The notes: generated by a model from the letters alone, not told the origin. DNA of 64,000 bases from an uncultured Clostridia bacterium (GCA_947175325.1 CAMWME010000002.1:62001-126000), one strand, 5' to 3'. Numbered from the stretch's first letter, positions 45,527 to 55,206 are shown. Made by a program: numbers and translations.

Positions 45527-46912
45527 ATTTTTCTTTGTAAGTACTACTAAGGTTTCGCACCATTTGGTTTGGGGGAACATGTCGAACGGGGTTATGCTTT
45601 TGATTTCGTAGTCGGTGTTGTAGCTGCACGTTTTGTAGAGGGCACCGCTGAAATCTTCAAGCCCGCCTATTAAAAGCCCCAAGTCGCGGGCGAGGGTTGC
45701 GGGGTTGCAGCTTATCAAAATTATTTTATCCGCGCCGCTTTGCGCCACCGCCTTTACGACGCTTCTTTCCATACCCTTGCGGGGCGGGTCGCAGACGATT
45801 ATCCGCTTTTTACCTTCGGTAAGTTTGAACACGTTTTCGATTTCGTTTTCAACCGCGCCGCAGATATTGAACATTTTTCCGTTTAAGCCGTTTGCCTCTT
45901 TCAGCTCGTCGGCGAGGCGGGAAGCCTCCTCCACGATTTCGACACCGTAAGCTAAGCCGCACTTTTGGGCGAGCATTGCGGTGAGCATTCCGCCCCCGCT
46001 GTATAGGTCGAGAGCGACGGCACCTTCCTCCGCCTCCGCTAAGGCGCGGGCGTACAATTTTGCGCGCACGTCGTTATTAACTTGCACGAAGGTTTGCGCG
46101 CCGGCGCGGTATTTTATACCGCACTCCTCCGCCTCGAAATAGCCTAAGCCGCGCACGACTTGCCACTCGTTAGAGAAAATGGCGTTGCCTTGCGACGGGT
46201 TGATATTTAAAAGAAAAGTGAAGTCTTTGAACGTTTTTTCAAGCTCGGTAACTATCGGGGCGCAGTTTATTTTTTTTGCCGTAACGAGGGCGAAGATGAA
46301 CTTGCCGCCGATTTCGCGCACGACGATGCGGCGGAGCACGCCCTTGCGGGTTTCCTCGTTATAGCCTTGAACGCCGTGTTCCTTTGAAAACTTTTTTACG
46401 GCGGAAATGACCGACTTTACCCACTCTGCTTGAATGAGACAGTCGTCCGTTTCGACTATGCGGTGGCTGTGCGGGGCGTAAAAGCCGCAGACCGTTTCGC
46501 CCTTGGCGTTGACCCCTATGGGCAAGGCGAGCTTGTTGCGGTAGCGGTACTCACTGTCGCAAGGGACGATGTCGTCAACCTTTGCCTCGACGCCGCCGAT
46601 TTTCCACAGAGTTGACGCGACGGAATCCCTTTTAAATTTGAGCTGGGCGGCGTAGTTCATATGCTGGATATCGCAGCCGCCGCACTTATAAAAGACGGGG
46701 CAAGGCGGGTCTACGCGGTCAGCGGACTTCGTTTTTAAATTTTCAAGCTTGCCGTAGGCGATATTGTCCTTGACCTTTAAGGCTTTGAAGGTAACCTCTT
46801 CCCCGACAAGACAAAAAGGCACAAACGCCGTTGTGCCATCAATTTTTATTATTCCTTCGCCCTCGGAGCCGAGCGAAACTACTTGTCCTTGGTAAAGTGA
46901 GTTCTTTTCCAT
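45524..46912 (-). CDS. rlmCD: 23S rRNA (uracil-5-)-methyltransferase, RumA/RlmCD-like
   Basis: CPVFYKCGGCDIQHMNYAAQLKFKRDSV, LDLYSGGGMLTAMLA, CDPPRKGMERSVV, SCNPATLARDL. Confidence 0.93.
   Translation of the reverse strand: MEKNSLYQGQVVSLGSEGEGIIKIDGTTAFVPFCLVGEEVTFKALKVKDNIAYGKLENLKTKSADRVDPPCPVFYKCGGCDIQHMNYAAQLKFKRDSVASTLWKIGGVEAKVDDIVPCDSEYRYRNKLALPIGVNAKGETVCGFYAPHSHRIVETDDCLIQAEWVKSVISAVKKFSKEHGVQGYNEETRKGVLRRIVVREIGGKFIFALVTAKKINCAPIVTELEKTFKDFTFLLNINPSQGNAIFSNEWQVVRGLGYFEAEECGIKYRAGAQTFVQVNNDVRAKLYARALAEAEEGAVALDLYSGGGMLTAMLAQKCGLAYGVEIVEEASRLADELKEANGLNGKMFNICGAVENEIENVFKLTEGKKRIIVCDPPRKGMERSVVKAVAQSGADKIILISCNPATLARDLGLLIGGLEDFSGALYKTCSYNTDYEIKSITPFDMFPQTKWCETLVVLTKKN
45543..45569. 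repeat. Direct repeat (candidate attL) at 3' end of rumA-like gene
   Basis: actactaaggtttcGcaccatttggtt; 26/27 identical to 31661-31687. Confidence 0.8.
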
Positions 46913-47475
46913 TACTTTTTAATTTTGAAAACTATTTTGTTTATAAGTATCTGGCATTTGAATACTAAGAAGTCGTAGACGAAAAATCCGACCGTGCCCA
47001 CCGTGAAAATGAATAGGAAAATGTAGTGGTTTAAAACTTCATAGAAGTTTTCGGGCAAGAGCGTGCCGCCGAGCATTCCGCCGAAAACGAGGTAGTAGCC
47101 TACTATCAAAGTGCAGTCGAACCACACGGCTTTTATTGCGAAGGCAAGCCACCTATTTATTTTGAAGCGGATTTGAAGGGCGTTGGCAAGCGGGTGAAGC
47201 CCGAAGAAAATTGCAAACGGCACCAAGTCCCAAAACTTGACCGCCGCGCCCAAGACTACGGCGAGAATAACCGTGCCGAGGTACGCGAGGAAATCGCCGC
47301 GGAAAAACTGTTTTGAAAGGGGCACCATTAGGGCGATTACCGCGATTAGATACCCCGTTGCGGTGAGCGCGCCGAGACCCGTCATTATGCCGAGGGATAA
47401 GGCGAGCGCCGCGACCGCGCACGATATGCCCGATAAAGCTATTTCAAAGGTTGTGTTTTTATTGTTTTTCCCCAT
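46912..47475 (-). CDS. Hypothetical multi-pass membrane protein
   Basis: 187 aa, hydrophobic segments, overlaps methyltransferase start. Confidence 0.75.
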   Translation of the reverse strand: MGKNNKNTTFEIALSGISCAVAALALSLGIMTGLGALTATGYLIAVIALMVPLSKQFFRGDFLAYLGTVILAVVLGAAVKFWDLVPFAIFFGLHPLANALQIRFKINRWLAFAIKAVWFDCTLIVGYYLVFGGMLGGTLLPENFYEVLNHYIFLFIFTVGTVGFFVYDFLVFKCQILINKIVFKIKK

Positions 47476-47484
47476 CGTTTTGAA

Positions 47485-48111
47485 CTATCGGCAGCACGTA
47501 CCACATAAACAATTTATACACATATTGATATAACAGCACTCTATGCAGTTGGCGCAGAAGCTGCCGCCCATTTGAGCGTCCGACGCTGAGCTGTCCATAG
47601 TTTGTCCTTGGTAAGCGCCTTGCTGTGCTCCGCCTTGTTCGCCCGCGTTTGCTTGCGCGTCGATATTTATTTTGTCGTTGAGCTTGCGGTACGCTTCCTT
47701 ATACTTAGCGTTGTCGGGTTCGAGCTGGATTGCGATTTCAAGCTGTTTCTTGCTTTCGTTGACCCAATTTTTGCGGTAGAAAATTACGCTTTGAAGATAG
47801 TGCCACCTTGCGCCGCGCTCGTTAAAGCTGTCCAAAACGTGCTGAGCCTCGGTGTAGTTGCCGTCCTTCAAGTATTGCTCTACCTTTTCGAACAAGTCGC
47901 CGTCCTCGGAGCTGCTTTCTTTGAGCTCGGCTTCGAGTTCGGAATAAGCCGCCTCTAATTTGGTCAGCATTTTGGCGGCGTTGTTGCCCACTTCGCCGTC
48001 CTTAAACCTATCCTCTAAATATTTTTCCCTTAAAGAATCGTACGCCGCCTTTATCTCTTCAAGCGTCGCGCCTTCTTCAAGACCCAAAAGTTCAAGATTT
48101 TTCTTGTTCAT
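47485..48111 (-). CDS. J-domain-like/TPR-like protein with Cys-rich C-terminus
   Basis: MNKKNLELLGLEEGATLEEIKAAYDSLREKYLEDRF start; tail FCANCIECCYINMCINCLCGTCCR. Confidence 0.78.
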   Translation of the reverse strand: MNKKNLELLGLEEGATLEEIKAAYDSLREKYLEDRFKDGEVGNNAAKMLTKLEAAYSELEAELKESSSEDGDLFEKVEQYLKDGNYTEAQHVLDSFNERGARWHYLQSVIFYRKNWVNESKKQLEIAIQLEPDNAKYKEAYRKLNDKINIDAQANAGEQGGAQQGAYQGQTMDSSASDAQMGGSFCANCIECCYINMCINCLCGTCCR

Positions 48112-48967
48112 TATTCGCTCCTTTACAACCCTTACCGTAAAAAAGTGCTCTCGTTTTTAAGGGTATGCCGCGCAAGATAATATTATCCGTTAAATCGTGA
48201 TTAAAATAGAATTTGATATTCGCAAGACACTCGCGCATGTCCGCAAAGAGGCTGTTGAAGATAAACTTCCACTCCTCGCCTTGGGTTTTAATTGCCTCTT
48301 GCTTGCAAGAAATTTTGCAAGAATTGTAGAGGGCGTTGTAGCGGCCCTTTTTTACGTCCTTGTCGTAATCGTCCAACGCGTCGGCAAGGTAAACCCATTT
48401 GCCCAGCGCATAAAAGAGTTTTTGCGTGTGGGGCGTGGAATATTCGCCGAGCAAAACGGAAGATATTTCTTGCATCATAATTGCGGTGGGGGCCGCCGCC
48501 TCGTCGACGACGGCACAGCCCGATTTTTCAAGCTGTGATTGTCTTAAAGTTTCGCGTGAAACAATTTCCTTTATTTGAGGGTAGCGTTTCACCGCCTTCT
48601 TAAAACCCTTTTTATAGAGGTGGCGCAACACGCCCTTTTTGTCGCCGTCGGCTTTATCGTCGCAAAGCTTGTAGTAGGCAAGCACGGTGTTGACGCAACC
48701 CAAAGCAATCGTAGTTTCGTCCACGGCGGCTATGGGGCGGCGTTTAAGCCAATGAATGGCACAGTGCTTTTTTTCGATTTTGACGTCCTCGCCGCGGATA
48801 TTGTGAACGAGCGCGGAAGTAAAAGCCATATCGTAGGTGAGCGCGCTGCGCGCAGTCTGACCGCAGCCCGCGCCTATGCTTTTGCAAAGTCCGCAGTATA
48901 AAGCTTTATATAAAGTTTCGTCCTTTTTAAATAAATAGGGCGCGTCTGGATTGATGTAGCCGAACAT
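48092..48967 (-). CDS. DUF5685-type protein
   Basis: MFGYINPDAPYLFKKDETLYKALYCGLCKSIG; LADALDDYDKDVKKGRYNAL; overlaps J-domain gene by 20 bp. Confidence 0.7.
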   Translation of the reverse strand: MFGYINPDAPYLFKKDETLYKALYCGLCKSIGAGCGQTARSALTYDMAFTSALVHNIRGEDVKIEKKHCAIHWLKRRPIAAVDETTIALGCVNTVLAYYKLCDDKADGDKKGVLRHLYKKGFKKAVKRYPQIKEIVSRETLRQSQLEKSGCAVVDEAAAPTAIMMQEISSVLLGEYSTPHTQKLFYALGKWVYLADALDDYDKDVKKGRYNALYNSCKISCKQEAIKTQGEEWKFIFNSLFADMRECLANIKFYFNHDLTDNIILRGIPLKTRALFYGKGCKGANNEQEKS

Positions 48968-49965
48968 TAAAGTTGATAGAAACCTATTTTTTTATAGACT
49001 TTTGAAAGGGTCTTGTTGGCGGTGTGAGCGGCGCGTTCGGCACCCGAACGGAGAACGCCTTCAAGGTACGCTTTGTCCGCAAGCAGTTTTGCTTGTTCGG
49101 TTTGTATGGGAGCAAGCTTGTCCGCAACCGCCTCGCCTACGGCAAGTTTGAAATCTCCGTAGCCCTTGCCCTTAAAGTCCGCCTCCGCCTCGGCAATGGT
49201 TTTACCCGTGAACACGGAATAGATTGTCAAAAGGTTGCTTACGCCCGCTTTGTTTTCGGGGTCGAATTTAACTTCGTTGCCGCTGTCCGTTACCGCGCGT
49301 TTGAACTTGCGGATAACCGTGTCCTTATCGTCGGATAAAAATATCGAGCCGTTGGGGTTTTCCGCAGACTTTGACATCTTCTTTGCGGGGTTTTGCAAAT
49401 CGTTGATTTTCGCGCCGACCTTCATATACAGCGCTTCGGGAATTTTAAACGTGGGCGTGTAGATATTGTTAAAGCGTTGCGCGATGTCGCAAGCGATTTC
49501 CACGTGCTGGCGTTGGTCTAGCCCGACGGGCACCACGTCGGTTTGGTACAAAAGGATATCCGCCGCCATTAAAACGGGGTAATCCATAAGACCCATATTT
49601 ATATTTTCCGCATGGCGGGCAGATTTATCCTTGAACTGAGTCATTCTTTGCATTTCGCCGACGTAGGTGAAGGTGTTTAAAACCCAGCAAAGCTCGGCGT
49701 GCGCGGGCACGTGCGACTGAACGTACATAGTGCACTTTTCGGGGTCGATGCCGCAAGCTAAATACAAGGCGAGCATCGAAAGGGTTTTCTGCCTTAAATC
49801 GGCGGGGACTTGACGAACGGTTATTGCGTGCATATTCGCAATAGCAAAAAAGCAGTCGTAATCGTTTTGAAGGTTAGTCCAGTTCTTGATTGCGCCTATA
49901 AGGTTACCTATCGTTAAATTGTTGGTCGGCTGAATTGCCGAATAAAGTATTTTTCTTTCTTCCAT
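48967..49965 (-). CDS. trpS: Tryptophanyl-tRNA synthetase
   Basis: SAIQPTNNLTIGNLIGAIKNW (HIGH-like), KMSKSAENPNGSIFLSDD (KMSKS). Confidence 0.96.
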   Translation of the reverse strand: MEERKILYSAIQPTNNLTIGNLIGAIKNWTNLQNDYDCFFAIANMHAITVRQVPADLRQKTLSMLALYLACGIDPEKCTMYVQSHVPAHAELCWVLNTFTYVGEMQRMTQFKDKSARHAENINMGLMDYPVLMAADILLYQTDVVPVGLDQRQHVEIACDIAQRFNNIYTPTFKIPEALYMKVGAKINDLQNPAKKMSKSAENPNGSIFLSDDKDTVIRKFKRAVTDSGNEVKFDPENKAGVSNLLTIYSVFTGKTIAEAEADFKGKGYGDFKLAVGEAVADKLAPIQTEQAKLLADKAYLEGVLRSGAERAAHTANKTLSKVYKKIGFYQL

Positions 49966-49968
49966 ATA

Positions 49969-50892
49969 TTAAGAATCTTCTTCGTCCGCTTTTGCCTTGT
50001 CGATAGCTTTGATTATATCTTTGTTGGCTTTTTTGGAAACGTCGGTGGAATTGATATTGCTGATAACGCAAACGGATTCCACTTTGTAAGTATATTTAAA
50101 ATCGTAATTTCCCTTTTCGTACGCTCTTTCGGACACGTCGATATTCAAGCCTAAGCCTACGACGTAATCGTCCTTAATGCTTACGGAAACCTTGCACGCT
50201 ATCCTTTCGGAGGCTACGCCGCCTATATAAACGTCCATATAAAGGTTTGCGGTATATACGCCGCCCGAATAGGTGAACTTATCAAAGAGGCTGATAAGCC
50301 GGCTGGAATAGGCTGCGTCCTTGCTTTCGTAGAAAAATGAGTCGGCGATGGTAGAAGAACTCGTGTCGGAAATATAAGAAACTGCGATTGCTTTCCAATA
50401 GTATTCCTTAGAGGAAACGGATTCTATGGTTTTGCTTTCGTCTTTCAAGTAGCTTGCGCGCCAATAGGTTTTGGACGAACCTTCCTTTTCCTTGAGTTCG
50501 TAATAGGCTTTGCTGACGTCCGACGTCTTGGTATCAACTTCGTCTCCCAGTGAAGTACCCTTCTGCTCTCTGCTTTCAGTGCCTTCTATATAAGCCTTGT
50601 CGGTTTCCTCGTTGATAAGTATAAGACCGGATTTTGAACGCTTTTCGTCGTACTTGTGGGTTTGTTCCTTGTTTAAGTATCTTACGGTTCCGTCAACGGA
50701 TAAATCCATCGTGCTCGAAATTTCCATAGTGCAATTCGTTAATTCGTCGGTGCGGTCGAAAGCCATTTTCCACGCATCCGCGTCCGCCACTGCACTGCCC
50801 TTGGGAACGCTGAGTCCGCAAGCGGTAAAGCTCAATAATCCGGCTGACAAAACGGTGCCCGCAATTAAGGTTGCAATCAATTTCTTTTTCAT
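49969..50892 (-). CDS. Putative lipoprotein (family member 1)
   Basis: Signal peptide and lipobox LLSFTAC; similar architecture to 54267 and 55313 lipoproteins. Confidence 0.78.
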   Translation of the reverse strand: MKKKLIATLIAGTVLSAGLLSFTACGLSVPKGSAVADADAWKMAFDRTDELTNCTMEISSTMDLSVDGTVRYLNKEQTHKYDEKRSKSGLILINEETDKAYIEGTESREQKGTSLGDEVDTKTSDVSKAYYELKEKEGSSKTYWRASYLKDESKTIESVSSKEYYWKAIAVSYISDTSSSTIADSFFYESKDAAYSSRLISLFDKFTYSGGVYTANLYMDVYIGGVASERIACKVSVSIKDDYVVGLGLNIDVSERAYEKGNYDFKYTYKVESVCVISNINSTDVSKKANKDIIKAIDKAKADEEDS

Positions 50893-50907
50893 ATCCGTTC
50901 TCCTAAG

Positions 50908-52392
50908 TTATTTTTTAATAAATTCGAGTATTTCTTCGAAAAGCTTTTTGCCGTCGACCGTCTTTGAAAACCTTACGGGTTTATCGCGAAGCTCTAAAAG
51001 GCACTTAGGCACCGCCATTGCAGTTGCTGCATGCAAGCGTTTTATGCCTTTGAAGGAGTCCTTGACGTCGTTGCCGGTTACCGCATAAAGTACGTCTTGC
51101 GGGAATTTGTAGGGGTTGGCGGTTGATACGATTACCGTCTTGGTTTCGTCCTTTTTGTGCTTGTCGAACCAGTCCAAAACGACCTTCATTGCACAGCCCG
51201 TGTGCGTATCCATAGTGTAGCCGACGTCCTCGAAAACGCCGTACATTGCCTCAACGCTGGTTTCCTCGTCGGCGTAGCCGCCGTCGAAGGTTTCTTGGAT
51301 AGCCGTGAGCTCCTCGGGGGTAACTTCGTACTTGCCCTTTTCTTTGAGCTGAGCCATTCTCTGCGCGGTGAGCTTTGCGTTTCTGCCCGATACTTCGAAT
51401 AAAAGCCTTTCGAGGTTGGAAGAAACCAAGATATCCATTGAGGGCGCGGTGGTTTTGTAGAACTCGCGGTTCATATCGTAAACGCCCGTCGACAAGAAGT
51501 CTGCAACGACCTTATTCTCGTTAGAGGCGCAGTGAAGTCTGCGAACGGGCAAGCCCATTCTCTTTGCGTAGTACGCCGCAAGCACGTTGCCGAAGTTGCC
51601 AGTGGGTACGGCGAAGTCAATCTCCTCGCCCATTTCGATTTGACCCGAAGTTACGAGGTCGGCGTAAGCCGAAAAGTAGTAAGCTATTTGGGGAACGAGT
51701 CTGCCGAAGTTTATGGAGTTTGCCGAAGATAAAATTACGCCCTTTTCTTTAAGCTGTTCGGCGCAAGCTTCGCTTGCGAAAATTTCTTTTACGGCGGTTT
51801 GGCAGTCGTCGAAGTTGCCCTTTACCGCAACCACGTTGACGTTCTTCCCGTCTTGCGTTGCCATTTGCAGCTTCTGCATTTTGGAAACGCCCTCCGAGGG
51901 ATAGAAAACGCAAATTTTTACGCCGTCCGCGTCCTTGAAGCCTTCGAGCGCGGCTTTGCCCGTATCGCCCGAGGTGGCAACCAAAATTAAAATTTCTTCC
52001 TTGATGCCGCTAAGGTCGCAGCTCTTCCTTAATAAATAAGGTAAAAGCGTGAGCGCCATATCCTTGAACGCGCAAGTGGGGCCGTGCCAAAGCTCGAGCA
52101 TGAACACGCCGTCGTCTATTTTTACGAGGGGCGCGGGGTCGTTTCTTTCAAAACGGGAATACGCTTCCTCGCACGCCGACAAAAGCTCCTTTTCGTCGAA
52201 CTCGTCAAGATATTTGATTATCACCTTGGCGGCGCGTTCGGCGTAGCTCATTTCAAGCATGGCTTCAAGTTCTTCACGTGAAACGATAGGGAATTTTTCG
52301 GGAACGTAAAGTCCGCCGTTATCCGACAAGCCTTTAACTATTGCCCGCGCGCCCGTTACCTTTTCACCGCCGCGTGTTGATAGAAATTTCAT
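50908..52392 (-). CDS. thrC: Threonine synthase
   Basis: MKFLSTRGGEKVTGARAIVKGLSDNGGLYVPEKFP, ELWHGPTCAFKDMALTLLP, VATSGDTGKAALEGF. Confidence 0.96.
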   Translation of the reverse strand: MKFLSTRGGEKVTGARAIVKGLSDNGGLYVPEKFPIVSREELEAMLEMSYAERAAKVIIKYLDEFDEKELLSACEEAYSRFERNDPAPLVKIDDGVFMLELWHGPTCAFKDMALTLLPYLLRKSCDLSGIKEEILILVATSGDTGKAALEGFKDADGVKICVFYPSEGVSKMQKLQMATQDGKNVNVVAVKGNFDDCQTAVKEIFASEACAEQLKEKGVILSSANSINFGRLVPQIAYYFSAYADLVTSGQIEMGEEIDFAVPTGNFGNVLAAYYAKRMGLPVRRLHCASNENKVVADFLSTGVYDMNREFYKTTAPSMDILVSSNLERLLFEVSGRNAKLTAQRMAQLKEKGKYEVTPEELTAIQETFDGGYADEETSVEAMYGVFEDVGYTMDTHTGCAMKVVLDWFDKHKKDETKTVIVSTANPYKFPQDVLYAVTGNDVKDSFKGIKRLHAATAMAVPKCLLELRDKPVRFSKTVDGKKLFEEILEFIKK

Positions 52393-52398
52393 ATATAG

Positions 52399-52442
52399 CC
52401 CTCATCCGTCCCTTCGGGACACCTTCCCCACGGGGGGAAGGC
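52399..52442. repeat. Double-hairpin intergenic repeat-like element
   Basis: ccctcatccGTCCCttcGGGACaCCTTCCCCacgGGGGGAAGGc; two adjacent stem-loops. Confidence 0.7.
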
Positions 52443-52509
52443 TTAAACCGTAATAAACATAAATTCGGCGGCACGCCAAAACAGTGTGCCGCCGCAAGTT
52501 CAGTTTTTG

Positions 52510-52917
52510 TTAAACGTACTTTTTAACGAAGTCGGGAAGGTCCGCCTCGTCGCAACTGCAAGTAACCGTTATGGTTATATCGTTTTCGGCTGAAATCTTG
52601 TCAAGCATATAGAAGATGCCCGCAAGCTCTGAAAGCCCCTTGCCCGTGATGCGGGCAATTCCGTCTAAGTAGAGATATTCGTGGTCGCTGTTGCAAGCAG
52701 CAACGCCCTTTATAAAACCGCAAAGCGCTTCTTCGCCGGCTATCGCCCAATCCTTTACGTCGATAAAGCGAACGTTACGGTTTACGTCGTACATACATCT
52801 TTTATTGTCAGTAATGAATACGCTTAAACCTTTTGCGCTTTTTACGTCCTCGTTTGCGGCGTCGATAAGCTTTTTAGTCTTGCCGGTACCCTTTGCGCCG
52901 TAAATAATTTTAATCAT
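52510..52917 (-). CDS. Small P-loop protein, unknown function
   Basis: MIKIIYGAKGTGKTKKLID Walker A. Confidence 0.75.
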   Translation of the reverse strand: MIKIIYGAKGTGKTKKLIDAANEDVKSAKGLSVFITDNKRCMYDVNRNVRFIDVKDWAIAGEEALCGFIKGVAACNSDHEYLYLDGIARITGKGLSELAGIFYMLDKISAENDITITVTCSCDEADLPDFVKKYV

Positions 52918-53026
52918 TGAAAGTCCCTCCGAAAAGATTTGATAAGATATTATACTTATCTTTTTTATATTCTATCAGTTTTTAAACGGAATTTCAATAG
53001 GTAACGTAAAATTTCGCCAAAATTTC

Positions 53027-54229
53027 TTATTCGCATTCTTTGGCGAACTCTGCGATACGGGCAAGCCCTTCGAGCATATCCGCCGTAGATAACGCGTAGG
53101 ATAAGCGCACCGCGTCGTCGTCGCCGAAACAAACGCCGGGGGTTACGGCAACTTGTTTGTGGGTTAAAAGAAGGTCGGCAACCTCCATACTGCCCTTTAA
53201 CTTTACGCCTTTATAGTGTTTGCCGTAGAGGTTGTCGCATAAAAGCATTACGTAGAACGCACCGTCGGGCTTGACGTAGTCAAGGCCTAAGCTTTTCATT
53301 TCTTCGAGCTTTTCTATCATTTTTTCGCGCCGTCTGCCGAAAGCCGCTATCATGTCCTTCATGGGCTTATCGTCCCCTTCGAGGGCGGCAAGCGCGGCGT
53401 ACTGAGTCATGGTGTTGACGTTTGACGTCGAGTGGCTTTGGAAGGACGAGATTGCCTTTGCGACGTGGGGCGGGCAAGCAAGGTAGCCCAAGCGCCAGCC
53501 CGTCATTGCATAGCTTTTGGATACGCCGTTTACGACTATCGTCAAGTCCTTCATTTCGAGCGAGCACTGCGCGATTGAAAAGTGAGGCGCGTTGCCGTAG
53601 TTTAACTTTTCGTAAATTTCGTCCGCGAGAACTACTATGTTATGCTCCACGCAAACGTCGGCAATGGCGCGGATTTCCTTCTCGGTATACACTGCGCCCG
53701 TGGGATTGCTGGGGCTGTTGAAAATAAACATTTTCGTGCGGGGGGAAATTGCCGCCTCTAATTGTGCCGCAGTTATTTTGTAGCCGTGGCGGGGCTTTGA
53801 ATATATGTATTCGGGTATGCCGCCGCAAGCCTTGACGACTTCGGGGTAAGTAAGCCAGTAGGGCTTTGACATTAACACCTCGTCCCCTTCGTTGATAACG
53901 GCGAAGATTGCGTTGAAGATTGAGTGCTTCGCGCCGTTGGATACGATTATTTGCGAGGGGTCGTAGTCAAGCCCGTTTTCTTCTTTGAGTTTTTTTGCGA
54001 TGGCTTTTTTAAGCGCGGGAAGTCCCGCCGCCGCCACGTACTTGGTGTAGCCTTTATCAAGCGCGTCCTTCGCCGCGTCGCAAATGTGCTTGGGGGTGTT
54101 GAAGTCGGGCTCGCCGATGCCGAAATTTATTACCTTTACGCCTTGCGCCTTTAACTCGTTTGCCTTGGCGGAAATTGCCAAGGTCATCGAAGGTGCAATG
54201 GACGAAACCCGCTTGGATACTTCTATCAT
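53027..54229 (-). CDS. Pyridoxal phosphate-dependent aminotransferase (aspartate aminotransferase-like)
   Basis: INFGIGEPDFNTPKHICDAAKDAL, FNSPSNPTGAVYTEKEI, VNGVSKSYAMTGWRLGYLACP. Confidence 0.94.
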   Translation of the reverse strand: MIEVSKRVSSIAPSMTLAISAKANELKAQGVKVINFGIGEPDFNTPKHICDAAKDALDKGYTKYVAAAGLPALKKAIAKKLKEENGLDYDPSQIIVSNGAKHSIFNAIFAVINEGDEVLMSKPYWLTYPEVVKACGGIPEYIYSKPRHGYKITAAQLEAAISPRTKMFIFNSPSNPTGAVYTEKEIRAIADVCVEHNIVVLADEIYEKLNYGNAPHFSIAQCSLEMKDLTIVVNGVSKSYAMTGWRLGYLACPPHVAKAISSFQSHSTSNVNTMTQYAALAALEGDDKPMKDMIAAFGRRREKMIEKLEEMKSLGLDYVKPDGAFYVMLLCDNLYGKHYKGVKLKGSMEVADLLLTHKQVAVTPGVCFGDDDAVRLSYALSTADMLEGLARIAEFAKECE

Positions 54230-54266
54230 AAAAACCTCAATTTAATTTTAATTCGTGATTTGTTCG

Positions 54267-55127
54267 TCAAGCGTTTGCGGCTTTGTAGTCTTCTACCGCC
54301 TTTTTAGCGGCGTCCGAAGCGTTGACGGTGGAGCTGCCGAAGTTTGAGAAGTTGTAAACGACCTTCAAGCCATCGCTATGTGTATAGCCCTCGTATTCAT
54401 ATTCATAGAGGTATTCAGTAGAATAGCTAACGACGTAGCCGTCCTTAACGGAAACGGAAACCGCAGTTTCAACACCGTACTGCCACAAGGTTGCGGTATA
54501 AACGCCGTCCGCATAGGTGAAGGATTCGTAAAGGTCCGTTAAGGCTGCGTTTGCCGTGCCGTCCTTATCCGTTGCATAGGTTGAGTTTAATACGTCGATT
54601 GTACTACCGTCGATAGTATCAAGCGTAGAAACAGACCACTCGGCATCTTCTTCTTGGGTGCTGTAATATGCCGAGTAATAAGTTTCACCGTCTTTTGCGA
54701 TATAGCTTTCAATATCGTATTCTTGATTTTTATATTCCTTTTGCCAATCTTCGTCATCGGGTACGCCCGTAGCTACGACTTTAACTTTCGTCTTGCCGTA
54801 GGTATTACCGTCATAGTAAGCCGTGCCGTTGCGTGTATCAATTACGCTCAAATTTATTTCACCTAATTCATCGTCGGTGCCGCTTGCCTTATACGTGTCT
54901 TCCCTATATAATTTAACGGTGTAACTTTCTGCTGCGAGGGTAGCTTCGAATGCTTTCGCCCAGCCCTCTGCGTCTACTTGCACTCCTTTTACTACGGTGC
55001 TAAGGTCGTCACCGTCGTTGCCCCCGTTTTCGCTGCCGCCGCCGTTATCGTTGCAAGCGGTAAAGCCTATGATACTCGTTGCGGCAACTACGCCGACGAG
55101 TAGCGTTGCCAAAAACTTTTTGTTCAT
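54267..55127 (-). CDS. Putative lipoprotein (family member 2)
   Basis: MNKKFLATLLVGVVAATSIIGFTACNDN lipobox; start trimmed. Confidence 0.8.
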   Translation of the reverse strand: MNKKFLATLLVGVVAATSIIGFTACNDNGGGSENGGNDGDDLSTVVKGVQVDAEGWAKAFEATLAAESYTVKLYREDTYKASGTDDELGEINLSVIDTRNGTAYYDGNTYGKTKVKVVATGVPDDEDWQKEYKNQEYDIESYIAKDGETYYSAYYSTQEEDAEWSVSTLDTIDGSTIDVLNSTYATDKDGTANAALTDLYESFTYADGVYTATLWQYGVETAVSVSVKDGYVVSYSTEYLYEYEYEGYTHSDGLKVVYNFSNFGSSTVNASDAAKKAVEDYKAANA

Positions 55128-55206
55128 AATTTTATTTCCTACGGTTAATTTGAGATTATTATACATTAATAAATAACCGTTTGGCAAATATTTTTTATCA
55201 AATGAT

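Noticed and set aside
48967-52500. T-box or amino-acid riboswitch in front of trpS/thrC
   Set aside because: trpS starts 4 bp after a lipoprotein gene and thrC has only a short upstream gap with a double hairpin; no T-box (GGTGG-type) or specifier structure seen.
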